Below, piece by piece: positions 47,530-56,229 of a stretch of 64,000 nucleotides of DNA (position 1 is its first letter; each line of letters starts with the position of its first letter). The notes under the pieces were generated by a model, which searched no databases, was not told the origin of the DNA, and worked only from the letters and a program-made list of their open reading frames with translations. The translations under genes were made by a program, and so were the position numbers. Origin of the DNA: Azonexus sp. (lineage in GTDB: Bacteria; Pseudomonadota; Gammaproteobacteria; Burkholderiales; Rhodocyclaceae); contig JAGOBB010000001.1 of the NCBI GenBank assembly GCA_017983615.1, positions 496,001 through 560,000 of the forward strand, in the 5' to 3' direction.

Positions 47530-48144
47530 ATGCATATGGCGCACATCCAGGAACAAAGGCGACATCAGCGAATTCGTTTTTCTTGTTCTCCAACGGTCAG
47601 GATCGGATACGGTGGAGCGGTTAGCGAAGGAACGATCGAGAACCTCTCCCTGTCTGGGTTGATGGTTCGTACCGAGCTACCTCTCGAGATCTCGCGCAAC
47701 ATCGGTTGTGAATTCCGTGTTTTCGACTCGCCGGTGATTGATGTGCCGGCAAACGTGGTCAGTCGTGTCGGGAATCTGTTCGGCGTACGTTTTCAGCCGG
47801 GGCCGATCAGTCAGATACTGATCGAGGACGCCATCAATGCAGCCTTGGCTTCCGGCAAGGCCTCAATTCTTGCTATGCGTGAACTGGGTGGCAAAAAGAT
47901 CATGCGTATTTCGGGCGGCCTGTCCGGAGCATTGCGCAACGATTTCATGCATGCCCTGACCCGTGTAGGTGTCGACGAAATTGACGTCGAAGGGGTTACA
48001 TCGGTCGATCAGGCGGGTTTGGCCCTATGCCTGGTTGCTTCAAGCCGACATGGCGTTCCCATCGGCGCCCAATCCGCGTGTTTTTCGGATGCCTGGAAGC
48101 TGGCACTGGCCATTCCCGGTGATGCTTCGGCGCAGGGGTTTTGA
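47530..48144 (+). CDS. PilZ domain protein with STAS-like C-terminus
   Basis: About 204 residues. The PilZ c-di-GMP signature is EQRRHQRIRFSC (RxxxR) and ENLSLSGLMVRT (N/DxSxxG). From about residue 115, GGKKIMRISGGLSGALRNDF and VDEIDVEGVTSVDQAGLALC resemble a STAS domain. It should bind c-di-GMP and pass on the signal by protein contact. No Shine-Dalgarno sequence is clear; ATG 47530 or 47536 is the start. Directly upstream of, and nearly touching, the TonB receptor gene. Confidence 0.78.
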   Translation: MHMAHIQEQRRHQRIRFSCSPTVRIGYGGAVSEGTIENLSLSGLMVRTELPLEISRNIGCEFRVFDSPVIDVPANVVSRVGNLFGVRFQPGPISQILIEDAINAALASGKASILAMRELGGKKIMRISGGLSGALRNDFMHALTRVGVDEIDVEGVTSVDQAGLALCLVASSRHGVPIGAQSACFSDAWKLALAIPGDASAQGF

Positions 48145-48147
48145 TCG

Positions 48148-50172
48148 GTGAAAGCAAAATTTTGGCTTTCATTGCCGTGGGTCGCGTTGTCGCTTGGAGC
48201 GAGCTTCAACGGAGGGGCCTTGGCGGCCGACGAGGACATCTATTTCAGTGAATTGCCGGTGGTGGCTTCAGTCAGCCGCCTGCCGCAACGCCTTGCCGAT
48301 GCGCCTACTGCCGTGACCGTCATTGATCGTGACATGATCAAGGCGTCCGGTGCCCGGGATCTCAACGACGTCTTCCGTCTAGTGCCAGGTTTTCAGACCT
48401 ATCCGAACAATACCGAACCTGCGAAGGTGACCTACCATGGCATGGGGGATGGCGATTATTCCTCTCGCGTGCAGGTATTGATCGATGGACGTTCGATGTA
48501 TTCGCCGCTGTTTGACGGTGGCGTAAATTGGGCGACATTGCCGGTGGCGCTGGAGGATATCGAGCGCATCGAAGTGGTGCGCGGAACCAATGCGGTTTCA
48601 TACGGCAGCAATGCATTCCTTGGTGTCATCAATATCATTACCGTCGATCCGGCCTTGGTGCGCGGGGTTTCGGTATCGACGAGCTACGGAAACCAGAATG
48701 TCCGCGATTATTCTTTGCGAACAGGGGGGCGAATTGGTGATGTGGGGGACTTTCGCTTTACCTTCAAACAGCAAAATGACGATGGCTTGGCTAACAAGTA
48801 CGACTGGATAGATTCGTATTTTTCCCGGCTGTTTGATTTCCGCGCCGATTTTGCACTCTCGGAAAGGGACAGTCTGCAATTCAGCTTGGGCAAGGTTGAT
48901 GGAATAACGCAGGCTGGCAGGTTGTATGCGGACGAGTTGTTTGGTCAGTCGACCAATCCGATCCGTGACGTACGTCAGACAAATACCTATGCCCAATTCG
49001 TGTGGCGCCGGGTGCTGTCGCCGGCTTCGGATGTGCAGATACGCTATTCGTACATGACGGATCGTTCATCGGATGCGTTCAATGTCGTTATCCCTATCCT
49101 TCCTCCCGGGCAGCAGGTTATCCATGTCAACCAGACAGGGGACGAGGGGGCTCGCCATGAGATCGAGTTGCAGCACAGCCTCAAGTTGGCCGCCGCAACG
49201 CGCCTGGTTTGGGGGGCGAGTTGGCGAGACGACTCAGTGCGATCAGCCTGGACATTTCCGGGACAAGGGACAGTCCATCGGGAGATTTCTCGGCTGTTCG
49301 GCAATATCGAGTGGAAGCCCACGCATTGGTTTACGGGGAATTTGGGTCTTGCGGGGGAGAACGATTCAATGGCGGGTTCTCATGCATCGCCGCGGGTTAG
49401 TACCAATTTTCACCTGAATCAGGAAAATACCATTCGCTTGGGTTATTCGCGGGCGAATCGGACGCCAAGCACGGCCAATTTTCGGGGTGATCAGAAAACG
49501 CCCTTTGAGCAGTTGTATAGCGGCGTGAGAGATTTGCCGTCTGAGCGCCTGGATACCTTGGAAATTGGCTATCTCGGGGATTGGCGCGAGCAGAGGGCAA
49601 GCCTGGATATGCGCCTCTTCAGTGAAAAAATCTATAACCGATTGTTCAGAATTGACATGTCTTTCGATGGGGATCCCAGTACCCAGGGGGATTCGACCAT
49701 TCCCATCCAGGATGTCAGTATCAAGGGCTTGGAGTACCAATTCAAATGGCAGCCTTTCGACTCGACTCGGGTGCTCGTCAATCAGACGTTCAGCAAGATC
49801 GATAGCGAATTCCTGCCCGGAAAACAGGCAATTATTAATAACTGGTGGAGAGTCCTGACCTTTACAGAGGCTTCGATGCCGCGTCGCTCTACATCGATGT
49901 TGCTGATGCAGAAATTGCCGTATGGAATGGAGTTTTCAACGGCTGTTTATTGGCAGGACTATATGAAATGGTCTGGAATTACCTGGTCAGAAAAATATTA
50001 TCGTGTCGATGCACGTCTGGCCTATCCCTTCCGCGCCGGCAGTCTGGGCGGAGAAATAGCGTTGATGGTTCAGTCGCTGAATGGGTCGCACAATGAATAC
50101 AAATCCCACCACAGCCCCGCCAATCGAGTTGTCGATCGTCGTCAGTGGATTACCCTGCGCCTCGATTTCTGA
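48148..50172 (+). CDS. TonB-dependent outer-membrane receptor
   Basis: 674 residues. A signal peptide (MKAKFWLSLPWVALSLGASF ending GALAADED) is followed by a plug domain (VIDRDMIKASGARDLNDVFR, LVPGFQ, VQVLIDGRSMY, LEDIERIEVVRGTNAVSYGS, NAFLGVINIIT) and a 22-strand barrel ending in WITLRLDF with the typical terminal Phe. Transports a ligand using TonB energy; substrate unknown. GTG start, 4 bases after the PilZ gene stop. Convergent with a GGDEF/EAL gene, so this looks like a receptor of a signalling locus rather than a nutrient operon. Confidence 0.9.
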   Translation: MKAKFWLSLPWVALSLGASFNGGALAADEDIYFSELPVVASVSRLPQRLADAPTAVTVIDRDMIKASGARDLNDVFRLVPGFQTYPNNTEPAKVTYHGMGDGDYSSRVQVLIDGRSMYSPLFDGGVNWATLPVALEDIERIEVVRGTNAVSYGSNAFLGVINIITVDPALVRGVSVSTSYGNQNVRDYSLRTGGRIGDVGDFRFTFKQQNDDGLANKYDWIDSYFSRLFDFRADFALSERDSLQFSLGKVDGITQAGRLYADELFGQSTNPIRDVRQTNTYAQFVWRRVLSPASDVQIRYSYMTDRSSDAFNVVIPILPPGQQVIHVNQTGDEGARHEIELQHSLKLAAATRLVWGASWRDDSVRSAWTFPGQGTVHREISRLFGNIEWKPTHWFTGNLGLAGENDSMAGSHASPRVSTNFHLNQENTIRLGYSRANRTPSTANFRGDQKTPFEQLYSGVRDLPSERLDTLEIGYLGDWREQRASLDMRLFSEKIYNRLFRIDMSFDGDPSTQGDSTIPIQDVSIKGLEYQFKWQPFDSTRVLVNQTFSKIDSEFLPGKQAIINNWWRVLTFTEASMPRRSTSMLLMQKLPYGMEFSTAVYWQDYMKWSGITWSEKYYRVDARLAYPFRAGSLGGEIALMVQSLNGSHNEYKSHHSPANRVVDRRQWITLRLDF

Positions 50173-50187
50173 CCGGTCTCACGTACC

Positions 50188-52272
50188 TTAACGGGAGCGC
50201 ATGACCGCCCCCTCCAGCCAGACTTCGAAAGGCTCACTGGGGGCAACGGCTTTTCCTTGAGCGTAGTCGATGCCCAGATCACGCAACTGCTCGAGAATTT
50301 CCTGATCGTCGACGCCTTCGGCAATCGACTGTATCTGCTGGTCGGCGGTAATTTCCTGCACGGCCCTCAATAGGGCGGTCGACGCTCGGTTGCCGCCCAT
50401 TTCCCGAGTCAGGCTACGGCTGAGTTTGACGTAGCTCGGACAAACGCTGCGCAAATGGCTGAACGAGGATAGTCCGCCACCGAAATCGTCGAGCCCGATT
50501 TGGCAGCCGAGTTGGCGGACTTGCCGGGAAAATTCCATGGCTTGGCTGGTCAGGTGGGTCAGGACGTCTTCAGAGAAAATGAAGCAGAGCCCATTTCCGG
50601 TCAGATTCAGGCTAGCTAGGCTGCGTGTCAGGTAGTCGATGGTCTCTGGGCTGCCCAGCGAGGCCCGGGAGAGCGGCACGATGCAAAGCAGGGCCTTCTG
50701 GCGGCGCTTGGCCTGGGATTGTGCCGCGATCGCGGTGTCGATCAGTCGTTGATCGATCGATTGGGCGAGATCGTAGCGTTCTGCCGCATCGGTCAGCGCG
50801 GCCAGGGCGACTGGAGGCTGGCCTGGCTCGTTGAGTCGGGCAGTCAATTCGACAAGGTGTCTGGTGATGCTGTGCTGCAGGGCGCGCAATGGCAAGGCCT
50901 CGATCATCAGCTTGTCCTCGGCCAGCGCGCTGGCGATCCGGCTGGCCCAGTTGCTGGACTCCTGGCGTCGATCGGTCGTCTGGATCGCTTCCTGCTCGCA
51001 CACGCGATTGCGGCCGGATTCCTTGGCCCGGTGGCAGGCGGCATCTGCGGCGGCGACGATCTCGTTGATATTGCGCACCTTGCGGGTGACGGTGGCGAGG
51101 CCGACACTGGCACCAATGGCGAAGACCTTGTCCTGCCAGATGAAGCGATAGGCAGCCGCCAGGCCGCAGATGTCTTCGGCAACCTGGCGTGCACGAGGGC
51201 CGGTGCAACCGGGCAGCATGATGCTGAACTCGTCGCCGCCTAGCCGGGCCAGCGTGTCGTCCTCGCGCAGCCGCCCTTGAAAGAGCAGTGCCATTTGCCG
51301 TAGCAGTTCGTCGCCGGCGAGATAGCCGCAAGTGTCGTTGACCTGCTTGAAGCGGTCGAGGTCGAGAAACAGTACGGCAAACTCGTCGCCGCCAGCCTGC
51401 ACGCCAGCCAGGGCCTTTTCCAGCATGCGTTCGAATTCCCGCCGGTTGAGCAGGCCGGTCAGCGCATCGTGTCGGGCCTGGAAGGCGAGTTGGGCGGTGG
51501 CTTCCTCGATGCGGGTCTGCATGGAGAGGTGGACTTCCTCGATATGGGTGGCCATTTCGTTGAAGCCTTTCTCAAGGACGCCGAGTTCTCCGCTGGAGAC
51601 TGCCGGAACGCGTGCGCCGAGATTGCCTGAGGACATGCCATGCACGGCATGGACGAGGCGCATGACGGGCCGGGCGAGATTATCGGCCATGGCGATGGCC
51701 AGGGCTGCGAGCAGTATCATGCCGACAAGCACGATCATCAGGCCGCGCTGCAGTAATTGCCGTTGCTTGTTCACAAGTTCGGTTTTGTCGAATTCGACAA
51801 AAACGTGGCCGATGATTTCAGGCGCGTTGGCCAGGGGGGCGTCACCTTCGAATAACTGGTCGGTTTCGCTGGTTGTTCGTTTGACCGGGGCGGCGAAAGC
51901 AATCCATTGCTCGGATTCGGCAATTTGCCCCGGGCTCTTCAAGGTTTCGCGGAGCTGCTCGGCTGCCAGTGACACGCGGCCACTGACGGCGATGGTCCGG
52001 CCTTTCTGGTTGACGATTATGGTCGCCTTGACCCCCGATTCCTGGACCGTTGCCTGGGCCAGGCCGTGCAGGCTTTCAATCTGCCCGGCGATGATGCCGT
52101 ATTCGCTGATGGGCGCCAGATATCGCACCGTGGCCAGGCCCTTGGCGCGTAACTCGCCTTCCAGGGTCTTGATCCCGCTGTACGTGAAATAGGCGACCAG
52201 CGCAATGGCGATCAGTGCGCTTGGCAGGAGGGTCAGGAACAGCAGGCGATGACGCAGGGTGAGGCGATTCAT
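50188..52272 (-). CDS. Membrane GGDEF protein with degenerate EAL domain
   Basis: 694 residues. Two membrane helices (LLFLTLLPSALIAIALVAYF and GLMIVLVGMILLAALAIAMA) enclose a periplasmic sensor domain, followed by HAMP. The GGDEF domain has intact LARLGGDEFS and an RxxD inhibitory site (REDD, 5 residues upstream), so it should make c-di-GMP. The C-terminal EAL domain is altered: EALLR reads ELTAR, the metal-binding Asn of the NLS motif is Pro (VPLS), and KID reads KLS, although DDFGGGLSS, AEGVD and AQG remain. Phosphodiesterase activity is doubtful. Follows the periplasmic binding-protein gene with a 4-base overlap. Confidence 0.9.
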   Translation of the reverse strand: MNRLTLRHRLLFLTLLPSALIAIALVAYFTYSGIKTLEGELRAKGLATVRYLAPISEYGIIAGQIESLHGLAQATVQESGVKATIIVNQKGRTIAVSGRVSLAAEQLRETLKSPGQIAESEQWIAFAAPVKRTTSETDQLFEGDAPLANAPEIIGHVFVEFDKTELVNKQRQLLQRGLMIVLVGMILLAALAIAMADNLARPVMRLVHAVHGMSSGNLGARVPAVSSGELGVLEKGFNEMATHIEEVHLSMQTRIEEATAQLAFQARHDALTGLLNRREFERMLEKALAGVQAGGDEFAVLFLDLDRFKQVNDTCGYLAGDELLRQMALLFQGRLREDDTLARLGGDEFSIMLPGCTGPRARQVAEDICGLAAAYRFIWQDKVFAIGASVGLATVTRKVRNINEIVAAADAACHRAKESGRNRVCEQEAIQTTDRRQESSNWASRIASALAEDKLMIEALPLRALQHSITRHLVELTARLNEPGQPPVALAALTDAAERYDLAQSIDQRLIDTAIAAQSQAKRRQKALLCIVPLSRASLGSPETIDYLTRSLASLNLTGNGLCFIFSEDVLTHLTSQAMEFSRQVRQLGCQIGLDDFGGGLSSFSHLRSVCPSYVKLSRSLTREMGGNRASTALLRAVQEITADQQIQSIAEGVDDQEILEQLRDLGIDYAQGKAVAPSEPFEVWLEGAVMRSR

Positions 52273-53174
52273 CGGGACTCCCTGTCGGCTAGCATGGCAC
52301 GCCTGATGGCGGACTCGTCGGGAATATTCAGACCGAGCGCCTGGGCGACGGTCGGGTTGATGGCGATGGCAAACTGGCTTGGTCCGACCGGCTGCGCCAG
52401 GGTGGTCCCGTTGTTGATGATGGTATCGGCCGTTTGGCGGGCAATCTGCGCGGGTGTCGTGTGCAGCGCGGCAAGTGCCCCGGCGTTGACAAAGGCGGGG
52501 GAGTATCCGATGACCGGCTTCTGGTGGCGGAAGGCGGTGATCAGGATGGCTTTGATGTTGGCCCGCTGGTAGATCGTTGCATCCGGTATGGCGAGCAGGA
52601 AGGCGCTACGGCCAAGGAGTGCGTTCAGGGCGGGGAGGAGGGCTTCGCTCCGCTCGCTTTCCTCGCTTTCGAGTGTCAGGCCGCTATTGGCGAAGGCGTG
52701 CCGATACTGGTTGAACAGACTCTTGGTTTCGCTGCTGAGCAGAATGCCGGCCTGTTTGTGGCCGGGAAGTAGCTGGCGCAGGAACAGCGCTTGGCGGGCA
52801 GGGGGTTGGTCGAGATAGATGGCGGTGATTCTGGGGGCGCCACGACGGGGTTGGCCGACGATTCGTTCGTAGCTGAGCTTGGGAATCAAGGTGGCGACGA
52901 TGGGTGTGGGATCGCCCTTGGCCCAGGTCTTTTTCAGGGCCTCGACACCGACGGTGACGATCAGGTCGGGTGGTGGGCCGGCGATTGCCGGGTTGTCCGC
53001 CAGTAGCGTGGCTGCGATGTTCCAGTTCGAGCCACTCAGCGAGTCCTCAAGGCCCTTCGAGAACTCCGCGTAAACGCCCTCTTTGTCGCTCAGGACGACC
53101 ACAATGCTGCCGGCCATTGCCGGCAATGCAAAGGTCATCAAGAAGAAGAGGGCAATTCGGGCAAGCCTACGCAT
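52269..53174 (-). CDS. ABC-type periplasmic substrate-binding protein (ABC_sub_bind family)
   Basis: 301 residues. A signal peptide (RIALFFLMTFALPAMAGS) is followed by a two-lobed fold of the PF04392 family (VTVGVEALKKTWAKGDPTPI; QAGILLSSETKSLFNQYRHA; PVIGYSPAFVNAGALAAL). The ATPase and permease genes normally beside such proteins are absent; instead it overlaps the membrane GGDEF gene by 4 bases. It probably senses a small ligand and feeds the signal to that protein. The ligand is unknown. Confidence 0.85.
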   Translation of the reverse strand: MRRLARIALFFLMTFALPAMAGSIVVVLSDKEGVYAEFSKGLEDSLSGSNWNIAATLLADNPAIAGPPPDLIVTVGVEALKKTWAKGDPTPIVATLIPKLSYERIVGQPRRGAPRITAIYLDQPPARQALFLRQLLPGHKQAGILLSSETKSLFNQYRHAFANSGLTLESEESERSEALLPALNALLGRSAFLLAIPDATIYQRANIKAILITAFRHQKPVIGYSPAFVNAGALAALHTTPAQIARQTADTIINNGTTLAQPVGPSQFAIAINPTVAQALGLNIPDESAIRRAMLADRESR

Positions 53175-53183
53175 TGCCGGAAT

Positions 53184-53211
53184 ATTGCCTTAGCAACTAT
53201 GCCAAAGCAAT
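53184..53211. repeat. Imperfect inverted repeat upstream of the binding-protein/GGDEF operon
   Basis: ATTGCCTTAGC and GCCAAAGCAAT are inverted at 9 of 11 positions around AACTAT. It lies 10-37 bases upstream of the binding-protein ATG, a position suitable for a repressor operator. No similar site was noticed elsewhere. Confidence 0.4.
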
Positions 53212-53229
53212 GCGATTTTTTCACATTGT

Positions 53230-53820
53230 CTAGCGATTTTTTATGATTTCGCTTATTTGTCTGGAAATGTCCGGGATGGGGGTGGCAAAAGCGAATTTCT
53301 TGATGAATGCGCCGTCAGGTCCAAGCAGAAATATGCCTGCGGAATGATCGACGGCGTAGTGCCGCGGGTCCCTGTCCTGCGCAGGCACCTTGGCGTAGCG
53401 GATTCTGAAATTGTCGGCGGCGCGGCGGACCAGGGCAGGCGACGCGGTGAGGCCGAGGATGCGGGGGTCGAAGAACTCCGTATAGGTCTTGAGCACCTTG
53501 CCGGTATCGCGTTCGGGATCGACCGAGATGAAAATTGGCTGAATGGTTGCGGCCCGGTCGCCGAGTTGCTTGAGGATTTCGGCCATCTCGACCAGCGTGG
53601 TGGGGCAGATGTCAGGGCAATAGGTGTAGCCGAAGGCGATCAGCTGGTAGCGGCCGCGGAAATCCTCGCTGCTTACGGCGCGGCCGTTCGGGTCCTGTAG
53701 CAGGTAGCGCGGGATGATGCCGGTTTCCTCGCCTCTGAGCAGTTCCAGACTGCGCGTCGCCTGGGCGGCGACCGGGCCGACGCAGAGCAGCAGGGCGAGC
53801 AGCGCGGCGAGACGGATCAT
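53230..53820 (-). CDS. SCO1/SenC family copper chaperone-like protein
   Basis: 196 residues. Signal peptide (LAALLALLLCVGPVAAQA), then a thioredoxin-like fold with the CxxxC site TYCPDICPTT and the copper His in VDHSAGIFLL. SCO proteins deliver copper to the CuA centre of cytochrome c oxidase or act as thiol reductases. No oxidase genes are near. Overlaps the stop of a small exported-protein gene, so it is the second gene of a pair. Confidence 0.9.
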   Translation of the reverse strand: MIRLAALLALLLCVGPVAAQATRSLELLRGEETGIIPRYLLQDPNGRAVSSEDFRGRYQLIAFGYTYCPDICPTTLVEMAEILKQLGDRAATIQPIFISVDPERDTGKVLKTYTEFFDPRILGLTASPALVRRAADNFRIRYAKVPAQDRDPRHYAVDHSAGIFLLGPDGAFIKKFAFATPIPDISRQISEIIKNR

Positions 53821-54152
53821 TTGGTGGCCGGGAAGGCTGCCTGCAGGCGTTTTTCGGCAGCGGCGACGTTGCTGGCCAGCATTGCGGCATCCGGGCAGGC
53901 GCCGCCCTTGCCTTGTTCCAGATAGGCGGCGTTGGTGGCGTTTTCGAAGGCCTCGCCGATTTCCCGGGTCTTCGGGGCGGTGGTGACGACACTATTGCGG
54001 GTTCGGCTGACCAGCGCCGGCTGTTTGCAGGCTAGGGCGATGCCGTTGAGGCGACCGATGGCCTGGACGGCGGCGGAGCCTTCGTCGATGGCCAGGGCGG
54101 AATGGCTGAGGGTGGCGAGCGCCAGGGCAAGGATGGGGGCAGCGAATTTCAT
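53817..54152 (-). CDS. Small exported protein of unknown function
   Basis: About 111 residues with a signal peptide (KFAAPILALALATLSHSALA) and a small mature domain with two cysteines (ALACKQPAL and GGACPDAAML) probably disulfide-linked. Start at 54152 is preferred because GGAGG lies 8 bases upstream. Encoded directly before the SCO protein, with a 4-base overlap, so it may be a partner in periplasmic redox or copper handling; this is inference. Confidence 0.8.
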   Translation of the reverse strand: MKFAAPILALALATLSHSALAIDEGSAAVQAIGRLNGIALACKQPALVSRTRNSVVTTAPKTREIGEAFENATNAAYLEQGKGGACPDAAMLASNVAAAEKRLQAAFPATK

Positions 54153-54246
54153 GATCATTTCCTCCGGGGATGGCTGCCGATTATAGGCAGCCATCCGGCA
54201 GACACTTTCTTACAGATCAAAAATGCGGCGATACGGCGCGAATGCG

Positions 54247-55134
54247 TCACTTGGGACGGCGGCTGCGGGCGATGTCGAGTTGGGCGCAGAGTTTTTCGGT
54301 GCCATCGAGGATGCGCGGGGTGTGGCGTTGCATCAGGTCCGGATTGATGTGGAAGAGGTTGCCGCGCTGGACGGCGGTCATTCGCGTCCAGCGGTCCCAG
54401 TCGTGCAGCCAGTCCGGGCGTGCATCGCCCATGCCGGTAGCGACGATGGCCTCGGGATTGGCTTCGAGTACGGCCTCGACGCTGACCGTCGGCGCCATCG
54501 GCTTGAGGTGGCCGAAGACGTTTTCGCCGCCGCACAGCTTGATCGCATCGCTGATGATCTGCGGGCCGCCGATGGTCATCAGCGGCGACTTCCAGATCTG
54601 GTAGAAGACGCGCACCTTCGGCTTGCCGGCATTGGCCGCGCGCAATTCTGCGAGGCGCTGGCGGAAGCGCGTGGCGGCCGTGTTGGCCACCCCTCCGGTG
54701 CCGGCCAGCTGGCCAAGGCGTTCGAGCTGGTCGGCGACATTGTCCATGGTGTTCGGCTGCGAGACATGGACCGTCAGGCCGAGCGCCTTCAGCTTGTTGA
54801 CCTGCGCCATATTGTTGCCACTCTCCCAGGCCAGCACGAGGTCGGGCTTGAGGGCGGCGACAGCTTCCAGGTCGATGCGGTCGTAGCTGCCGATGCGCGG
54901 GATTTTCTTCGCTTCCGGCGGGTAGTCGCTGTAGTCGACAGTGCCGACCAGCCGGTCGCCGGCGCCGGCCGCGTAGAGATTTTCAGTGGCGTGCGGGGCG
55001 AGGGTGACGATGCGCCGGGCCGGTGCCTTGAGGCGGATTTCCTGTCCCGTGTCATCCTTGACCACGAGGTCGGCCCGGGCCGGAGTTCCGATGGCAAATG
55101 CTACGGTCAGTGCCAAAAAAGAGGCAATTTTCAT
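54247..55134 (-). CDS. btuF: Cobalamin-binding periplasmic protein BtuF
   Basis: 295 residues. Signal peptide [20 protein letters not shown]; BtuF/FepB-type fold: PARRIVTLAPHATENLYAAG, VGTVDYSDYPPEAKKIPRIG, LKPDLVLAWESGN and KLCGGENVFGHLKPMAP. Binds vitamin B12 or cobinamide for the BtuCD importer. Overlaps the cobD stop region by 4 bases. A repeat copy overlaps the signal-peptide codons. btuC and btuD are not visible in the window. Confidence 0.88.
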   Translation of the reverse strand: MKIASFLALTVAFAIGTPARADLVVKDDTGQEIRLKAPARRIVTLAPHATENLYAAGAGDRLVGTVDYSDYPPEAKKIPRIGSYDRIDLEAVAALKPDLVLAWESGNNMAQVNKLKALGLTVHVSQPNTMDNVADQLERLGQLAGTGGVANTAATRFRQRLAELRAANAGKPKVRVFYQIWKSPLMTIGGPQIISDAIKLCGGENVFGHLKPMAPTVSVEAVLEANPEAIVATGMGDARPDWLHDWDRWTRMTAVQRGNLFHINPDLMQRHTPRILDGTEKLCAQLDIARSRRPK

Positions 55135-55137
55135 CGG
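55098..55137 (+). repeat. ATGCTACGGTCG element, copy 14 (11/12 core, full tracts)
   Basis: ATGCTACGGTCA followed by GTGCC, AAAAAA, GAGGC, AATTTT. Antisense to btuF, coding LTVAFAIG inside the signal peptide. Confidence 0.75.
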
Positions 55138-56123
55138 GCAGTCCAGACGGACAGGGCATCGGTCAGCCGTTGCCAGCCGGTTTCGTGGCCGGGCAGGCCG
55201 AAGCGCAGCAGTGGCTGCTGGTCGAAGCGTCGGGTCAGGATTCCGCGGTGGGCGAGGAACTCGTGCAGTTCGCCGGCTTGCGGTGTGGTCAGCGTGGAGA
55301 ACAGCGCCGTCGCCTTGACTTCGCCAAGCTGCGCCAGCAAGGAGTGCAGACGTCCGCTGGCGGTGAGCAGGCGCTTTCGGGCGGCGGCTTGCCAATCGGT
55401 GTCGAGCAGGGCCAGCCGGGCCGCTTCGCGCGCCGGGCCGCTGATCGTCCACAGGCCCATCGCGGCCTCCATCCGGGTGAGGATGTCCGGGGCGGCGAAA
55501 ACGAAGCCGACGCGGGCGCCCGGCAGGCCGAAGAACTTGCCCAGCGAGCGCAGCACAATCAGATTGGGCGCCGCCTCGGTGCCTGCCAGGGGGGTCAGGC
55601 TCTCTTCCGGCGTTGGGTCGATGCAGGCTTCGTCCACAATCAGCCAGCCCCCCCGCTTTTTAAGCTGCCGGGCCGCATCGACCGCGATGTCGTACGGATG
55701 GTGGTCGCCGGTCGGATTGTTCGGGTTGCACAGCAGGACGTAAGGCGTCGCTACCGCCAGCGCACGCGGCAGTGTGGCGTTCTGCAGGAAGCGCAGCTTG
55801 TGACCGGCGCGCTGCCAGGCCTGCGGGTGCGCGCTGTAGATTGGCGAAATGCAGGCGACGACGGCGCGTGGCAGCAACGTCGGCAGCCAGTGGATGGCGG
55901 CTTGGGCGCCAGCCACTGCCAGCAGGTTGGCGTTGCCGTAGTACGCCGCCGCTGCGGCTTCCAGTCCGTCGCCGGCTTCCGGCAAGCGTTGCCAGGCAGT
56001 TTGCGGCAGCGCTGGGACCGGCCACGGCTCGGGGTTGAAGCAGGTGGACAGGTCCAGCCAGTCGGTTAGCGGAATGTTGTATTGAGTCGCCGCGTTGTGA
56101 AGACTGCTGCCGTGTTCGGCCAT
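55131..56123 (-). CDS. cobD: Threonine-phosphate decarboxylase CobD (CobC-type aminotransferase fold)
   Basis: 330 residues of the class I/II PLP aminotransferase fold. The Schiff-base Lys is in [19 protein letters not shown]; the PLP-binding blocks include [16 protein letters not shown] and [17 protein letters not shown]. The AAAAYYG and FNPEPWP opening match CobD, which makes (R)-1-amino-2-propanol phosphate for the nucleotide loop. The start is ATG at 56123; a longer frame to 56504 runs antisense to the cobQ leader and is not supported. Confidence 0.88.
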   Translation of the reverse strand: MAEHGSSLHNAATQYNIPLTDWLDLSTCFNPEPWPVPALPQTAWQRLPEAGDGLEAAAAAYYGNANLLAVAGAQAAIHWLPTLLPRAVVACISPIYSAHPQAWQRAGHKLRFLQNATLPRALAVATPYVLLCNPNNPTGDHHPYDIAVDAARQLKKRGGWLIVDEACIDPTPEESLTPLAGTEAAPNLIVLRSLGKFFGLPGARVGFVFAAPDILTRMEAAMGLWTISGPAREAARLALLDTDWQAAARKRLLTASGRLHSLLAQLGEVKATALFSTLTTPQAGELHEFLAHRGILTRRFDQQPLLRFGLPGHETGWQRLTDALSVWTAR

Positions 56124-56229
56124 ACGGATTTCCAGGGAATGGGGGCGGTTGACGGATCGCCCGATGCTATGCGAGCCGCTGGGTGGAGGCAAGTGCGATA
56201 ATCGCGCACTTTTTCGACGGTCGATTGCC

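Noticed and set aside
52607-52618. GCGCTACGGCCA in the periplasmic binding-protein gene
   Set aside because: Mismatches in the invariant GGTC part and no phased flanks; it cannot be counted as a copy in the gap region.
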